Origin: Pochonia chlamydosporia 170
Lineage: Eukaryota > Ascomycota > Sordariomycetes > Hypocreales > Clavicipitaceae
Reading direction: 5' to 3'
Assembly: GCF_001653235.2 (NCBI RefSeq)
Contig: NC_035791.1
Span: 5,704,001-5,768,000 of the forward strand
DNA length: 64,000 nt
Part shown: positions 30,818 through 41,804 of the stretch, piece by piece
How positions within the stretch are numbered: position 1 is the stretch's first letter
Layout: every line of letters begins with the position of its first letter
Program-made: the position numbers and the translations under genes
Notes under the pieces: model-generated
Database searches by the model: none
Seen by the model: the letters and a program-made list of their open reading frames with translations, nothing else
What the model was told of the DNA's origin: nothing

Positions 30818-32053
30818 TCACGCCTCTGTTTCTGCCACCACGTAGGGAAATATGCTACCCAACTTCTCACAAGTTTCTGTGAATTCTCGCTCCGGCTTAG
30901 AAAGAGCAGTGACCCCGGCACCAGCTTGCAGCCATTGACGCTGCTCATCCTGAAAGACCGTGCGAATAACGAGTGTTGCTTCGAACAAGCTGGCCGCAGG
31001 ATCTAGCATGAGTACTGCTCCGCAGTACATGTCCCTGGGGTGCGGTTCAAAAGTGTTGATAGCCTCCATGTTTCCCTGACCCGGCATGCCTGGAACGGTA
31101 ATGTTTGCAACCAAACCCAGGAGAGCGTCCCAGCCATCAGTTCCAGGTCTGAGAGTGCCTGAGACGTGAGAAAAGAGACGCTGTACATTGCCTCGAGGCA
31201 TAAATGACATGAAATCTTTGACGGAAATACTCTCTGGGGGACAAATGTGACTCAATCTCCGGATTGAGCCCTTGATAGCGATGCAGTGCTCCATGACTTC
31301 CTTAGGATCGTTGAGTAGCGCATTATTAGTGAGTTTCGAGTCTGCTGCATTGGATAGCTGTGTACCCGCAAGGGCTTCGGTGAATACAGTATCATTCTTG
31401 ATGGACAGCAGTACCTCGGGACTGAATCCTGTAGCTTGTATTCCAGCATGGCTAACGGTAAACGTTCGCGCTGGGGTATTAGCACGCCGGCCATGGTAAA
31501 GAGTAGCCAGCATGTCAACACGCTTTGGTAGATTGACCATTCGAGAGGGAATGGCCTTGCAATATCTGCCTTCCTTGATTTGCGATATGGCCAGCCCGAC
31601 TCGTGAGATGTAGTCGTCACGACCCATCTCCACATCGACTTCCATGAAGGCAGTAGACAAAGTCGGAATGGCACCACCAATGAGGTCTACCAGGCTCAGT
31701 ACTGGCCAGTGACCACAATTGTATGACTGGCCAGAGACGATAGCAGAGTAATTGAAACCAACTTGGCCAAAGATCCTGCCGAGGGAAGAATTCTCTGTCA
31801 CGAAGGCTCTAGCAGTGTTGTTTAAAGACCCAGCGACAGGGAAGGACTCTTTCTTCTCGTCATGGCTAAACTTGGTTGCGGTTTTACCATCTGGTGAAAC
31901 TACCAGTGAGGCATGGCTGCCAATGCCGATGTACCAAGTATCGCTATCTTCATATGTGTAGTACTCGCCGCCTTGGTATTTTGAAAGTATGCCAACGACT
32001 GCGTCGAGGGCGCTTCCCGGAGCTTTGGGCAGCGTAGTCGTCTCAGAAAGCAT
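30818..32053 (-). CDS. Salicylate synthase-like chorismate-utilising enzyme
   Basis: A single exon of 411 residues, near full length for the MbtI/Irp9 type. The second half matches the chorismate-binding fold: EGRYCKAIPSR (Lys that activates water), NTPARTF, TGFSPEVLLSI, FTEALAGTQ (catalytic Glu region), NDPKEVMEHCIAIKGS, FMPRGNVQRLFSHVSG, YCGAVLMLD, LQAGAGVTALSKPEREFTETCEKL (metal-binding Glu region). Such enzymes turn chorismate into isochorismate and then salicylate plus pyruvate with Mg2+. The N-terminal third is divergent. No isochorismate-pyruvate lyase or NRPS is in the window. It is divergent from a glutamine-synthetase-like ligase, which could conjugate the product. Confidence 0.85.
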   Translation of the reverse strand: MLSETTTLPKAPGSALDAVVGILSKYQGGEYYTYEDSDTWYIGIGSHASLVVSPDGKTATKFSHDEKKESFPVAGSLNNTARAFVTENSSLGRIFGQVGFNYSAIVSGQSYNCGHWPVLSLVDLIGGAIPTLSTAFMEVDVEMGRDDYISRVGLAISQIKEGRYCKAIPSRMVNLPKRVDMLATLYHGRRANTPARTFTVSHAGIQATGFSPEVLLSIKNDTVFTEALAGTQLSNAADSKLTNNALLNDPKEVMEHCIAIKGSIRRLSHICPPESISVKDFMSFMPRGNVQRLFSHVSGTLRPGTDGWDALLGLVANITVPGMPGQGNMEAINTFEPHPRDMYCGAVLMLDPAASLFEATLVIRTVFQDEQRQWLQAGAGVTALSKPEREFTETCEKLGSIFPYVVAETEA

Positions 32054-33418
32054 AGTGAGATGTGTTGTGTGCTTCGACAGAGTGGAATGGGGACAAGAAG
32101 CACCCTACAAAATCCGCTGTTTTATTCTGCCACCGTATAAAGGTCTATCTAATCCCCAAGTCGAGTGGTTCTTATCTTGATTCCACTCGCAGGGTACGGC
32201 TACACCACCAGGTATCCCGTGTCGTCCTAACCATGCGGCGCTGCACTAGCACCTTACACCAATGATGAGTTCGGAAGATATCTCTTCCTTGTCCGTGTCG
32301 TAGACTAGATCCCGGATGGCTCATGCAACGTGATACGCATTCAGTGGCCGTAAAACTTTACTTTCCGCTATATTTCTTTTCTTGTCGCCAAGGTTAGGCA
32401 TCAAAATGGCGCCCAATTATGCAACTGGGGCTTTATCGCAATGTGACAGCGCTGTTTGGCAACCCCGACCCCAAGTTACAGTCTGAGTCCGAGTTAGTCT
32501 ACACCGATGTTGTGACAAGTACTGTGATCGGGGCTTGGAGCATTCATAGCTCTATTCAGACATAATCTTTTATGATATCAGAGGCCATTGGCTTCATACA
32601 TTCTGATTGGCCCTCCGGAACCAATCCATACCCGGCTTTAGGCTCTCATTTTGATGTTGTGAACCATGCCTTTTGCTGATATTTTGAGTAACCAATATTA
32701 AGGCTCACCGGCTGTCCAGTGTAACAGATGGCTTCGTGGGCAACCTGTCCACCATGACAATTGTGGTTAACGGGAGGATCAAGAAAGTCGATTCCATGTC
32801 ATGCGATGAATAACGTATCAAAAAAGTATCATTACCATTTCTATCATCGCAGGCGTTAAGTCGATGTTCCCGACATTCACTTTGCTTGTCTCTCGAGCAT
32901 AACCATGTTGAAAGCGCCATTGACTCGCATCAATACATCCTGCTTACATAGTAGGACGCATAATGCAGCCGACAGACGCAGAAACATGACTTCAAACTAC
33001 TTTGTTCGTATCCCATATTGTCACCATCAGATGATCACGATGACACACAGACGCTTTGACAGGTTGTCCATTGGTAATGTCACACCGGTCCACTACACGA
33101 AAAAAATACCAAAGATCTACTCCCAGCATAACGCACAAGGTCCCTTTTGAGTCATTCACACTCATAACCTGGGGCATAACTCTCCAGTCACGTACATCCT
33201 CACGGCACTCATCCTCCACAGCTAAGCGAGCTTCAAAGGGCGCAAAAAATTTGCAGGCAGTGACCTAGTACATGCGTAAACCTTTGATCCACGCCTAACA
33301 CAAATTGAAGTCTTCTGCAGAGATATGACAGTCATTACACCCTCAACATCTCTGGTTGCCTTTCAACTTGTCAGCTTGCCACCACAAACTGGGATGCGAC
33401 AGTCGCATCATCGAGACA
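32054..33418. promoter_or_regulatory. Long divergent promoter region, salicylate synthase / GS-like
   Basis: A 1.36-kb head-to-head spacer with no supported gene. Candidate leaders lie near 32054-32140 and 33300-33418. No specific site can be named. Confidence 0.4.
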
Positions 33419-34723
33419 ATGACGCCGCAAATCTTAAATGACTTCCTGCAACGATATCCCTCAGTCCGCCTCCTCCGATTTCAATGGCAAGACTTATCTG
33501 GTCTTTTACGAGCTCGTATAGTTCCCGTAGAGCAAGCTCGACTAATCGCTGCGGGAACTAGGACAATGCGTATGAGCTTCTGCTCACTTAACCTGGCGAT
33601 TGATAACACTTTGTTACCCAGTGTGCCCTTGATTGGAGGAGACTCAGGATTACCAGATTGGAACTCACTCAAGACGAGGCAGGCCTTGGATCCTCTCTAC
33701 GCTTCTGTCATGTGTACTATTTCAAGGGATTCAAAGCCAGGGATCTATCCTGTTGAAGGAGTAGCGGACCAATGTCCTCGATATGCCTTAGCCACTGTTG
33801 TTGACAAGGCGGCCGAGCAATTCAATATCAATTTCCTAGTCGGTTTTGAAGTCGAATTTGAGGTATTCACTCGTAATAGTGAAGGTAATCTGGAGCCATA
33901 CAGCCGCGGGTTAGGTGGCGGATCATGCTCAGGGCTTCGTGATTCCTCGTACAAACATGTAGAGGAAGCACTGCAAGTTCTCTTGACCGCAGGTGTAGGC
34001 ATAGAAGCCATTCACACCGAAGGCCTACGAGGACAGTACGAATTTTGTCTCGGGCCAAAGTCGCCTATGGAGGCAGTCGATGAACTGGTCTTGGTTCATG
34101 ACACATTGAAGACTGTTTTCTCCAGTCATGGGCTAGTGGCCACCATGTTCCCAAGGCCAACTGCAGGTCGGCAACAGTCAATTGGCCAACATACGCACAT
34201 ATCAATTGACAACATAGAGTTAGAAGAGTCGTTTCTGGCTGGATTTCTGCAAAGACTCCCGGCCTTGTCCTCGCTGTACTTACCATATGAGTTATCTTAT
34301 GAACGACTTATACCTGGCCAAGCTGGCTTTCAATTTGTTGCATGGGGCACACAAGACCGTCGAGTACCTGTCCGGAAGATTAAGCCAGGCCACTGGGAAT
34401 TACGCTGTGTCGATGCCACGGCTAATATGTATGCCGCACTCGCTGCTACTTTAAGTGCAGGCCTACTAGGCTGCGGCAATTGTGAGCCCTTACTGTTTGA
34501 GGACAATGCGTTGGGTGCAGAAGATGGCAACTGTCAGTGTGTTGCTTTTCCTTCCAGTCTCTCTGAAGCACTAAAGGAGCTGGAGGAAGGGTTGGAACAG
34601 TTGGACAGCTTTATGGGGGGGCATGTTTTGAGACATTATTTGGCCGTGAAGAGATACGAGGCCGCGAGGCTGAGGGAGATGACGAGTGATGAGTCACGAA
34701 ATTGGCTGGTAGAGCTGCTGTAG
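33419..34723 (+). CDS. Glutamine synthetase-like gamma-glutamyl ligase (GSI/FluG-type)
   Basis: A single exon of 434 residues from the ATG at 33419; the open frame runs upstream without a better start. Glutamine-synthetase fold: an N-terminal beta-grasp with LLRFQWQDLSGLLRARIVP, then GFEVEFEVF (metal Glu pair), IHTEGLRGQYEFCLGP (Glu/Gln metal and ammonia side), IGQHTHISID (ATP-side His) and KPGHWELRCVDATANMYAALAATLSAGLLG (phosphate-binding Arg). It lacks the segment typical of housekeeping eukaryotic GSII and fits GSI-like ligases that join glutamate to amines, or acids to ammonia. Substrate unknown. Head-to-head with a salicylate synthase. Confidence 0.82.
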   Translation: MTPQILNDFLQRYPSVRLLRFQWQDLSGLLRARIVPVEQARLIAAGTRTMRMSFCSLNLAIDNTLLPSVPLIGGDSGLPDWNSLKTRQALDPLYASVMCTISRDSKPGIYPVEGVADQCPRYALATVVDKAAEQFNINFLVGFEVEFEVFTRNSEGNLEPYSRGLGGGSCSGLRDSSYKHVEEALQVLLTAGVGIEAIHTEGLRGQYEFCLGPKSPMEAVDELVLVHDTLKTVFSSHGLVATMFPRPTAGRQQSIGQHTHISIDNIELEESFLAGFLQRLPALSSLYLPYELSYERLIPGQAGFQFVAWGTQDRRVPVRKIKPGHWELRCVDATANMYAALAATLSAGLLGCGNCEPLLFEDNALGAEDGNCQCVAFPSSLSEALKELEEGLEQLDSFMGGHVLRHYLAVKRYEAARLREMTSDESRNWLVELL

Positions 34724-35098
34724 GATTGTCCACCATTACTCTCTCACAAGTGTTAAGATTGCCAAACAAGTATGCTGCAGAGGGGGTTATCTCTCAATTT
34801 TATGCCCTTTTCTTGTAGTTAAAACATTTCACCAAGACTGCAAAAGTAGATTGAAGGACCTGTGAGTTAAGAACCAATTCAAGAAGAGAAACCAGGTCTA
34901 TAATAATTACAATTTTATAGTTGAGCTTAGTAACTGCTAGCATAGTACGAGCCTGTACGCGGAGAACATTAAGCTCTATCCTATGCGGCAGTTAAAGCTA
35001 AACTATTTACTAACTACGTACGTGAATAAATACATATTGAGGGAGCATACCATCTAATTTTTAGGAAAAAAGCGGGAATCAGCCATTTCATTTTTGGG
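34724..35098. other. Intergenic, AT-rich
   Basis: A 375-bp tail-to-tail spacer, AT-rich at 34860-35060. Nothing recognised. Confidence 0.6.
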
Positions 35099-38000
35099 TT
35101 ACCAAGCCATCTTTGCGAGAAGACCATCGGGATATCGTCGAACCATAGCCTTTCTAATTTCATCCAAGCCAAGTAGTCCAATGCCAAGCGCAGCAGGATA
35201 GAAATAGAACTCGACCGGGGGACCTGCAGTGCTCAGAACGACCTGCAGCTCGGGAATGTAGAGCCAAATTACAGCAAGTCCCAAGGCAATAAGAATGGCG
35301 GGGAAGAGTAGTAGATTTTGAGTCTCTTTGTTGAACAAGGGAGGATGCTGGAAGATGGAGCGGGTTCGAGTACGGACCGCCATCAAGTTGAACCATTGCC
35401 TAGTAACAAGTTAGCCTCAGAAACGGAGAACATAGGGTCAAGTGGGTGCTTACATGATAACCAGGTTGATAAAGTAGATGGAACTAGCCACGTTCAGCTG
35501 CGAGTTATAATAGTCCGGGTCGATGTAAGAGGGCAGTTCTCCGAACTTGAACCAGAGGTCGGAAAATGGGATTCCGTTTCGCTGCAAATACCAAAAGGCC
35601 ATGGTAAATGATAAAGTTGTTTCAATCATGCCAGTGAAGGCGTAAGCGTGAAACATGAGCTGCCAGTTTACAAGTCTCGTTTTCTTGGTGTTGCGTGGGG
35701 GTCTAAGCAGAACATCTGCTTCAGGAACCTCATATGCAAGAGCAATGGAGCCGATGCAGTCAGTGAAGCAACTTCTTACTGTTAGAAGATTGTTGTATGT
35801 AGAGTATAATATGGTAAACTTACCAAATGATGATCATCAAGAAAGATGACAAAATTTGAGGGATACCAAAGGCAATGTTTGCAAAGACGGGCCAAAACTC
35901 AGACCACGAACCAGCAGGAAGCAAGTAGGCAATGACCTTCTTCAGGTTATCGAACACCAGTCGGCCATAGCGGACAGCCTCGACAATAGCGCCGAATGAA
36001 TCAAGCAAGACCATATCGGCCGCCTCAATGGCGATATCTGAGCCGCTGGAAAGACTAATGCCGATGTCCGCAGCTTTCAGAGCTGGGGCGTCGTTTACAC
36101 CATCGCCCGTCATACCGACAACCTCATCTCGGGACTGCAACTCGCGAACAATTCGGAGTTTCTGATCGGGGGTTGTGCGGGCAAATACAATTTCAGGATA
36201 CGCACAAAGTTGGCTCCATTGATGATCATTGAGAGTGATGAGATCGGAGCCGTTTAAGAGAATTGCTGCTGTAGGTGTAGGCTTGTGAGTATCATCATTT
36301 GCAGAGGGAAATCGCACGAGATTTGAGATGCCATGGACAGAATCTCTGGTCACAATATTGCACTGTCGTGCAATGGCGAGAGCCGTGAGTCCGAAATCTC
36401 CAGTGACCTAATAAATCCGTAAGTGCCCTGGTCATACAGTATCCAATAGTGGCAAGGGGAACGAACCATGAAAACCCGAATCCCAGCACCGTGAAGAGTT
36501 TTAACCACTTCGGGTATCTCTTGCCTAGGCGGATCGACAATTCCCAATAGGCTGACCAAAGTGAGACCTCCTTGCAATTCCTCCATCATTTTAGCTTCCA
36601 GATCAGGCGACCCGGGCTCGGGGAGTATGTTCGGCTCTCTTATAAGCTTTCTTGCCAGTAGAATGACTCGTTTTCCATTCATAGACCATTCATCTTTCAT
36701 CAGTAATACTCTGGATTTGACATCGCTCGTCAGGGGAGATACTGTTCCATCAGGCATGAGAATGGATGTGCACCGCTCAATCAAGATGTCCGGAGCACCT
36801 TTTACAGAAAGAAAACTTTGATCAGTTAGCATATGAGTAGTAAGTACGGGAATCAAGAGCGACCTACAGACTGTCTGCCTCGACACTGCCATTTTCCGCA
36901 GGAGAGAGGCAAATACTGCGACCTTGACCGTTCTGGAACTTGAACGCCTTCGCCATGAACTTATTTTTGCTGTTAAAGGCAAGTTCAAAAATGAATTTGC
37001 AGGCGTCACGCAGAGCAGACACGGGTCCGAGACTCTCCGAGAATCTCAGAGCCGCCTGATCCGTTGCATCACCGAAGATGTGTCGGTCTGCTAAAGGAAG
37101 TGAGGCTGAAGACTGGTCGAACTCGGCCGAGTTGCAAAGACCAGCAATCGCTCGAACCTGTTGGGTTGCGGGAGATTGCATTTCTTTCTCGGATTCGCCA
37201 ACAACTAGTTTGGTGGTCCCCAAGGAGTAGTCTGTGGCAAACATTTTATTCTATCGGTTTGTCAATGAAGTGTCACGAAGAAGGTGTTGCATGTGCAGGA
37301 TAGCACGAGTATTTGAAGCTCACCCTCGTCAGAGTTCCGGTCTTGTCAGAACAAATGACCGATACCGCACCCAAGGTCTCTACTGTTTTGAGAGACTTGC
37401 ACAAGATTTTATGCTTCTTCATCAAGTTTGCTGTGATAGTCAAACTGGCACTTGTAGCAATGGGCAAACCTTCTGGAATGTATGCGATGGTAACGGAAAC
37501 GCAGGAAACAATGAGCGCAGGCACGTTGATCCAATTTGGGTGCTCTTTGCGAAGCCAGCCTCCCCTGTAGAATGGTTAGCACGAACATGGACCAGAAATT
37601 AGAATCCGTGAAACAGTCATAGTACATACCAAATAGAAACTAGAATCACAATCCAGGTTCCCATGATTGCAACAATTAGCAGCACAAAGCGCAATACCTC
37701 CTTTTCAATCGTGGTTAAACCTGTCTTCGGTTCACCAGAGAGCTTCGCGATCTGGCCAAATACAGTAGAATCACCAGTTGCAACCACAATACCAGTAGCA
37801 CTTCCCGAGACACAATGTGTTCCTTGAAGGCCTATGCAGTGCGTCTCGAGGTAATTGTCGTCGGTCGACTCCAAAGTAGCCTTGATTGGCTTTGACTCTC
37901 CTGAACGATCCATTAGACGCAGCTCACATCTGGCAAACACAAGTCAACTTACCAGTAAGGACTGCTCGATCAATAGTTGTATCATGTGAAACCTCCAAGA

Positions 38001-38863
38001 AACGCAAGTCTGCAGGGATTTTATTGCCCGCCTTGAGAAAAATAATATCACCTGGGGCAATGTCCATAGCCTGAACCTCGCTGCGTACGCCATCACGAAG
38101 GATCACACACGATTCCGGCAGCATAGCATTGATGGTTTTCATCACACGAGAAGACGACCAGTCCTGCCATGCACTGAATGCTGCCTGCAAAAGAAATGTA
38201 GCAAACAGTACTATGCCCAGGGCAAGATTTGCGACGGCTGGTGGATTTCCCAGCGGTTTCCAGGAGACCATGACGAGGATTCCGCCCACAAACAGAATAC
38301 CTCCAAAGCCTTTGAAGAAATATCCGAAAATAGTCCAGAGAATGGGGTTGGGAATTGGTGTAATCTTGTTTTTGCCATGCTCCTGTAGACGCTTTTGCGC
38401 ATCGGATGTCGAGAGGCCGGACTGTGTGTCGACGCTGAGACGTTTCTGGATCTCTTCAGTGGCTAGTTTATGCCATTCTGTCGATTCAAACTCTGTAATT
38501 TTTTAGTATGTGGAACGAACTGAAAGCACTTCAGCGACATACTTGAAACGATAGCATCTCTAGTTCTATCACCGCTCTTGCGATAATCAGCCCTCCGAGC
38601 TTCTTCAATGTCAATTGACCTATATTCGTTAGCAGTGTCCACATAGAACCGGTTATGAAGTGAATTACTTACAGAGTGCGATGCTGGATTGGCAAGGCAT
38701 TGGCTGGGTCGATGCTGCGACTCCTGCGGCGGCTCCGTGATCGAGACCTTCTGCGAGAGTCCGAGCCTTCGCCTTTCTCTGTCTCGACGAAAGTCGTCCT
38801 AGCAGTGCTACGGGCTGTCTCCTCATCGCCGACTCGCCATTTCAGTGATCCCGGGGGTGCCAT
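35099..38863 (-). CDS. P-type cation ATPase, Na/K-ATPase-like (P2C type)
   Basis: Ten exons: 38863-38673, 38619-38543, 38492-37953, 37900-37630, 37564-37324, 37250-36868, 36815-36467, 36407-35824, 35771-35454 and 35399-35099. Nine introns of 49-73 bp join in frame to 1,084 residues. An Arg/Ser-rich basic N-terminus (RRRSRSRSRRRSRS) precedes the pump. The actuator motif TGES is rebuilt by intron 3. PEGLP is in the fourth helix, the phosphorylation site is CSDKTGTLT, the nucleotide domain has VKGAPD and GDATDQAALRF, and the hinge has MTGDGVNDAPALK. The C-terminal helices include CFTDCIGSIALAYEVPEADVL, as in the alpha subunit of Na/K pumps. All catalytic motifs are intact. It moves cations across a membrane at the cost of ATP; ion choice cannot be read from sequence alone. 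Confidence 0.92.
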
Positions 38864-40374
38864 GATGGCGGATGTGAAAGGAAACGGCAGGGCAAGAACA
38901 GCTCTATGGTTGAGGTGGGAGGAGGCACATGAGAAAAACGGATTGTAAAGCAGCGCAATGGCTTATTATATGAATTAGTCCCGAATGCGACATTTAGAGT
39001 GGCCGATAATAAGCCTCTTGGCAGTTCGCCCTGGCATTCAGCCTCAATTACTATCGCGTGGGATGGAGGGTTGTAAAGAAGCCACGAGGACGGCATGCCA
39101 GTTTCCCCAGCCAGCCGATTGCCTGGACAATATTTCCTAGCGAATGGCCATTTCTCCGTGGCTGGCGGTATTAGCTCTAAAATTACATAAAATATTGGCA
39201 GCCTGAGAAACTTATTGCTGGTTCTATCATGTTACTCCGTCGGATAGTCAGCACCGGGATATAATGTGGGAGGGGACCGGTATTCCTATCAACTTACGCT
39301 GTATCTTGATATCACACAATACGTTGTTTCCATCTTCAACTCGTTAGTATCTACAATATGTGCTCTTTGGCCCCCAATCGATGACACAAACACGGCGTAA
39401 AATCTCTCCACCTGCCTCAGCTCGCTTGAGATATTTCGGAGAGCTTCTGAACGAGGAAGTTCTGCGAGCAAACCCGCCTGCCGGCCACGCTTCTTCAGCC
39501 GGCCGACCAACGTGTGCGCCAAGACCGGCTCGCAATACTTTCGGAACACTTGCATGCATAAATGCAAGAAAAGAGGGACTACCAGCACTCCAATGTTTTG
39601 CCGAGCTATCACATCGCTGTTCTTGGCGCCGGTCATGGCACGATGGTGGCCGATATCTGGGGATGTCATCTGTGGGTGGCCGAGAGCTGGGGATCTGGCC
39701 CGAGTGTGGGTTTTTGCAGCTAGCCACAAATCCAAGTTTTTTTTCTCAATTTTGGGCGAGTAAGAGCTTACTGGCGTGATGTCCAATTTCGGGGGAATCC
39801 TGAAAATCTCGAGCAATATCGGCTATTCAGCAATGGCAAACTGTGGGCACTCCCGAATTCGGCATCTATTTGGTAAAAGGTAAATTGGCGATGAACGCCG
39901 TCGCATCATAAGGTGTCAAGACCGTTAGAGACTAACGGGAATAAACAAATTAGCCTGACGTAAAAGCCGGCCTCCCTTGATGCGAGATTAATTTGCGCTT
40001 GGTCGGGTGACGGGGTTAAAGAAGTGGCCATACCCTATGGGCGAAATGCACCTCGCCTAACACGAAGTGTTTGTTGAATCCGAAGTAGAAGTTACCATTA
40101 CGAAAGGTCCAAGCAAGGGGAATGGCAATATTTACATCATTTCCCCCACCAAGTACATTATGCCTGAAGCTGGACTGTCCCGCCCAGTTACGAGAACGGC
40201 GTCGTTCTGAGATGGAGAATCCTCGTGCTGCCGTTTGAATGAAATGGCTTTCGGGACATGGTGAGAGACATCAGCTCAACAACCTTTCTGCAGAGTGAAC
40301 TCTGTACTAATGATCAGAACTCCGAGTTCAGTGTCCGAAACCATCCAGAACCCTCATCCTGCGGAGACTGAACG
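38864..40374. other. Intergenic with overlapping antisense open frames
   Basis: A 1.5-kb head-to-head spacer between the ATPase and the RING gene. At 39290-39815 open frames exist on both strands, but neither has a domain, supported start or splice continuation, so no gene is called. Confidence 0.45.
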
Positions 40375-40978
40375 ATGCCCAACAAGACAGTATCTTCTGC
40401 GGATAGTCCAAGCGAGTTGTCTCCAGCGTACTCAGTACTCGTAATTTTGCTCATCGTTGCCATTGCCGTGGTAGCATATGTCGCTTATAGATCCTCACGC
40501 TTCCAGTCCGCCAGAGAAGCGATGCAAGCGCGACTGGTTGCATCGATAAATAGAAGGGGTCCATTGAGCAAGGAAGCAATGAGAAAAATTCCGATACTCA
40601 AATACCATGAGCAACGGAGTCTCTTAGGCAATGCGCCCATTTCAGCGTCAGCATCCAGCAAGAAACAACACACGCGATCAGACGGAGAGGCAAGACGACT
40701 AGACTGCACAATCTGTCAAGATGATTTTAAGGAGGGGGCCAGAATTCGCAAGCTACCCTGCGACCATATATTCCACCGCCGCTGCATTGACAAGTGGCTT
40801 GTAGACAGGGCATCTACCTGTCCTCTATGGTATGTACTGTCGATGTTCATTGTGGAGAGGAGCTGCTTATTTGCCTCCAAGTCGGGTAGACCTCGAAGCA
40901 CAGCTTGCAGCGGAGACGATACATCATCCGATGCAGTCGAAAATGTCGACACTGAGACATAAACTCATTAGACGATAA
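40375..40978 (+). CDS. Membrane-anchored RING-H2 E3 ubiquitin ligase
   Basis: Two exons, 40375-40829 and 40882-40978 (intron 52 bp), give 183 residues. One transmembrane helix at about residues 20-40 (YSVLVILLIVAIAVVAYVAY) is followed by a basic linker and a C-terminal RING-H2: CTICQDDF, IRKLPCDHIFHRRCIDKWL, STCPLCRVDL. The last zinc ligand Cys is created only by splicing (TG|T across the intron); without it the frame reads CPLW and runs on. This supports the exon model. Such proteins ubiquitinate substrates at endomembranes. Confidence 0.88.
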
Positions 40979-41804
40979 GACGATTGAGACGTTGCAGGAA
41001 CTGGATAGATTCTTGGAAATAATACTAAGATACGTCGTAGGCACAGGGGATGCTTCATGGCTGTATCAACCACACAGTTGCACCAAATGCTCCAACGAAT
41101 TCAATGTATTATTGGCTTATATCACTGATAGAAGGATTGTTTGGACATTAGTTGTCTGAGTTTCATGACAAACAGACACGCCTTGAAATCTACCCTGAGC
41201 CACAAGCACCTTGGAGGTCCAACTCACCCTTGGCCTGGATTTGATGCCCAAGTATCAATGCCAGACCCCCCGTTGGCGGTTCCTTTCCTTTTGGCGAGCT
41301 GCTGGTCAAAAGAAGCGATATAAGTAAGGAAGGAACGCCTATCGGCCTGCTCATCGCGCTCACTTTGATACGAGACAGACAAATTTCTCACAAAAATTCT
41401 CTTGTCTCCTTTGACCGACCACACTCGACATCTGTTCGCGAGTTGTAAAAGAGCGTGCCTGAATGCGAGTGAGCTGATACCTTTGGGCACTTGCTCCATG
41501 CAAAGATTTCCCTGTGGAGCCTGAACGGTTCTTGCCGGGCCCCTATAGAAGAATTGCCGACATGGAGTCAATATTCTTGGCAGCTGGTGCCTGATGCTGT
41601 TTTTTCGATGGGGCGCCTTTGACACAACACACTGGACATGGACGTGATGTTGACATCTGCTCTGAACAATTACTGTTAATAAATGTTCGCCCAGAGTGAT
41701 TCTTGTGCACTAGCAAGCCTGAAGAACCGGCATTGACGTTTCCTAACCAGCCCCTCACGCAACTCCGCATTCAGCCATCACCACCAAGCACCCCAATCGC
41801 AATC
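40979..41804. other. Intergenic
   Basis: An 826-bp spacer; the kinase promoter should lie in its last part. Nothing else recognised. Confidence 0.5.

Noticed and set aside
39289..39816. Overlapping open frames on both strands (175 aa minus, 139 aa plus)
   Set aside because: Neither has a recognisable domain, leader or conserved block. Mutual antisense openness suggests composition, not coding.
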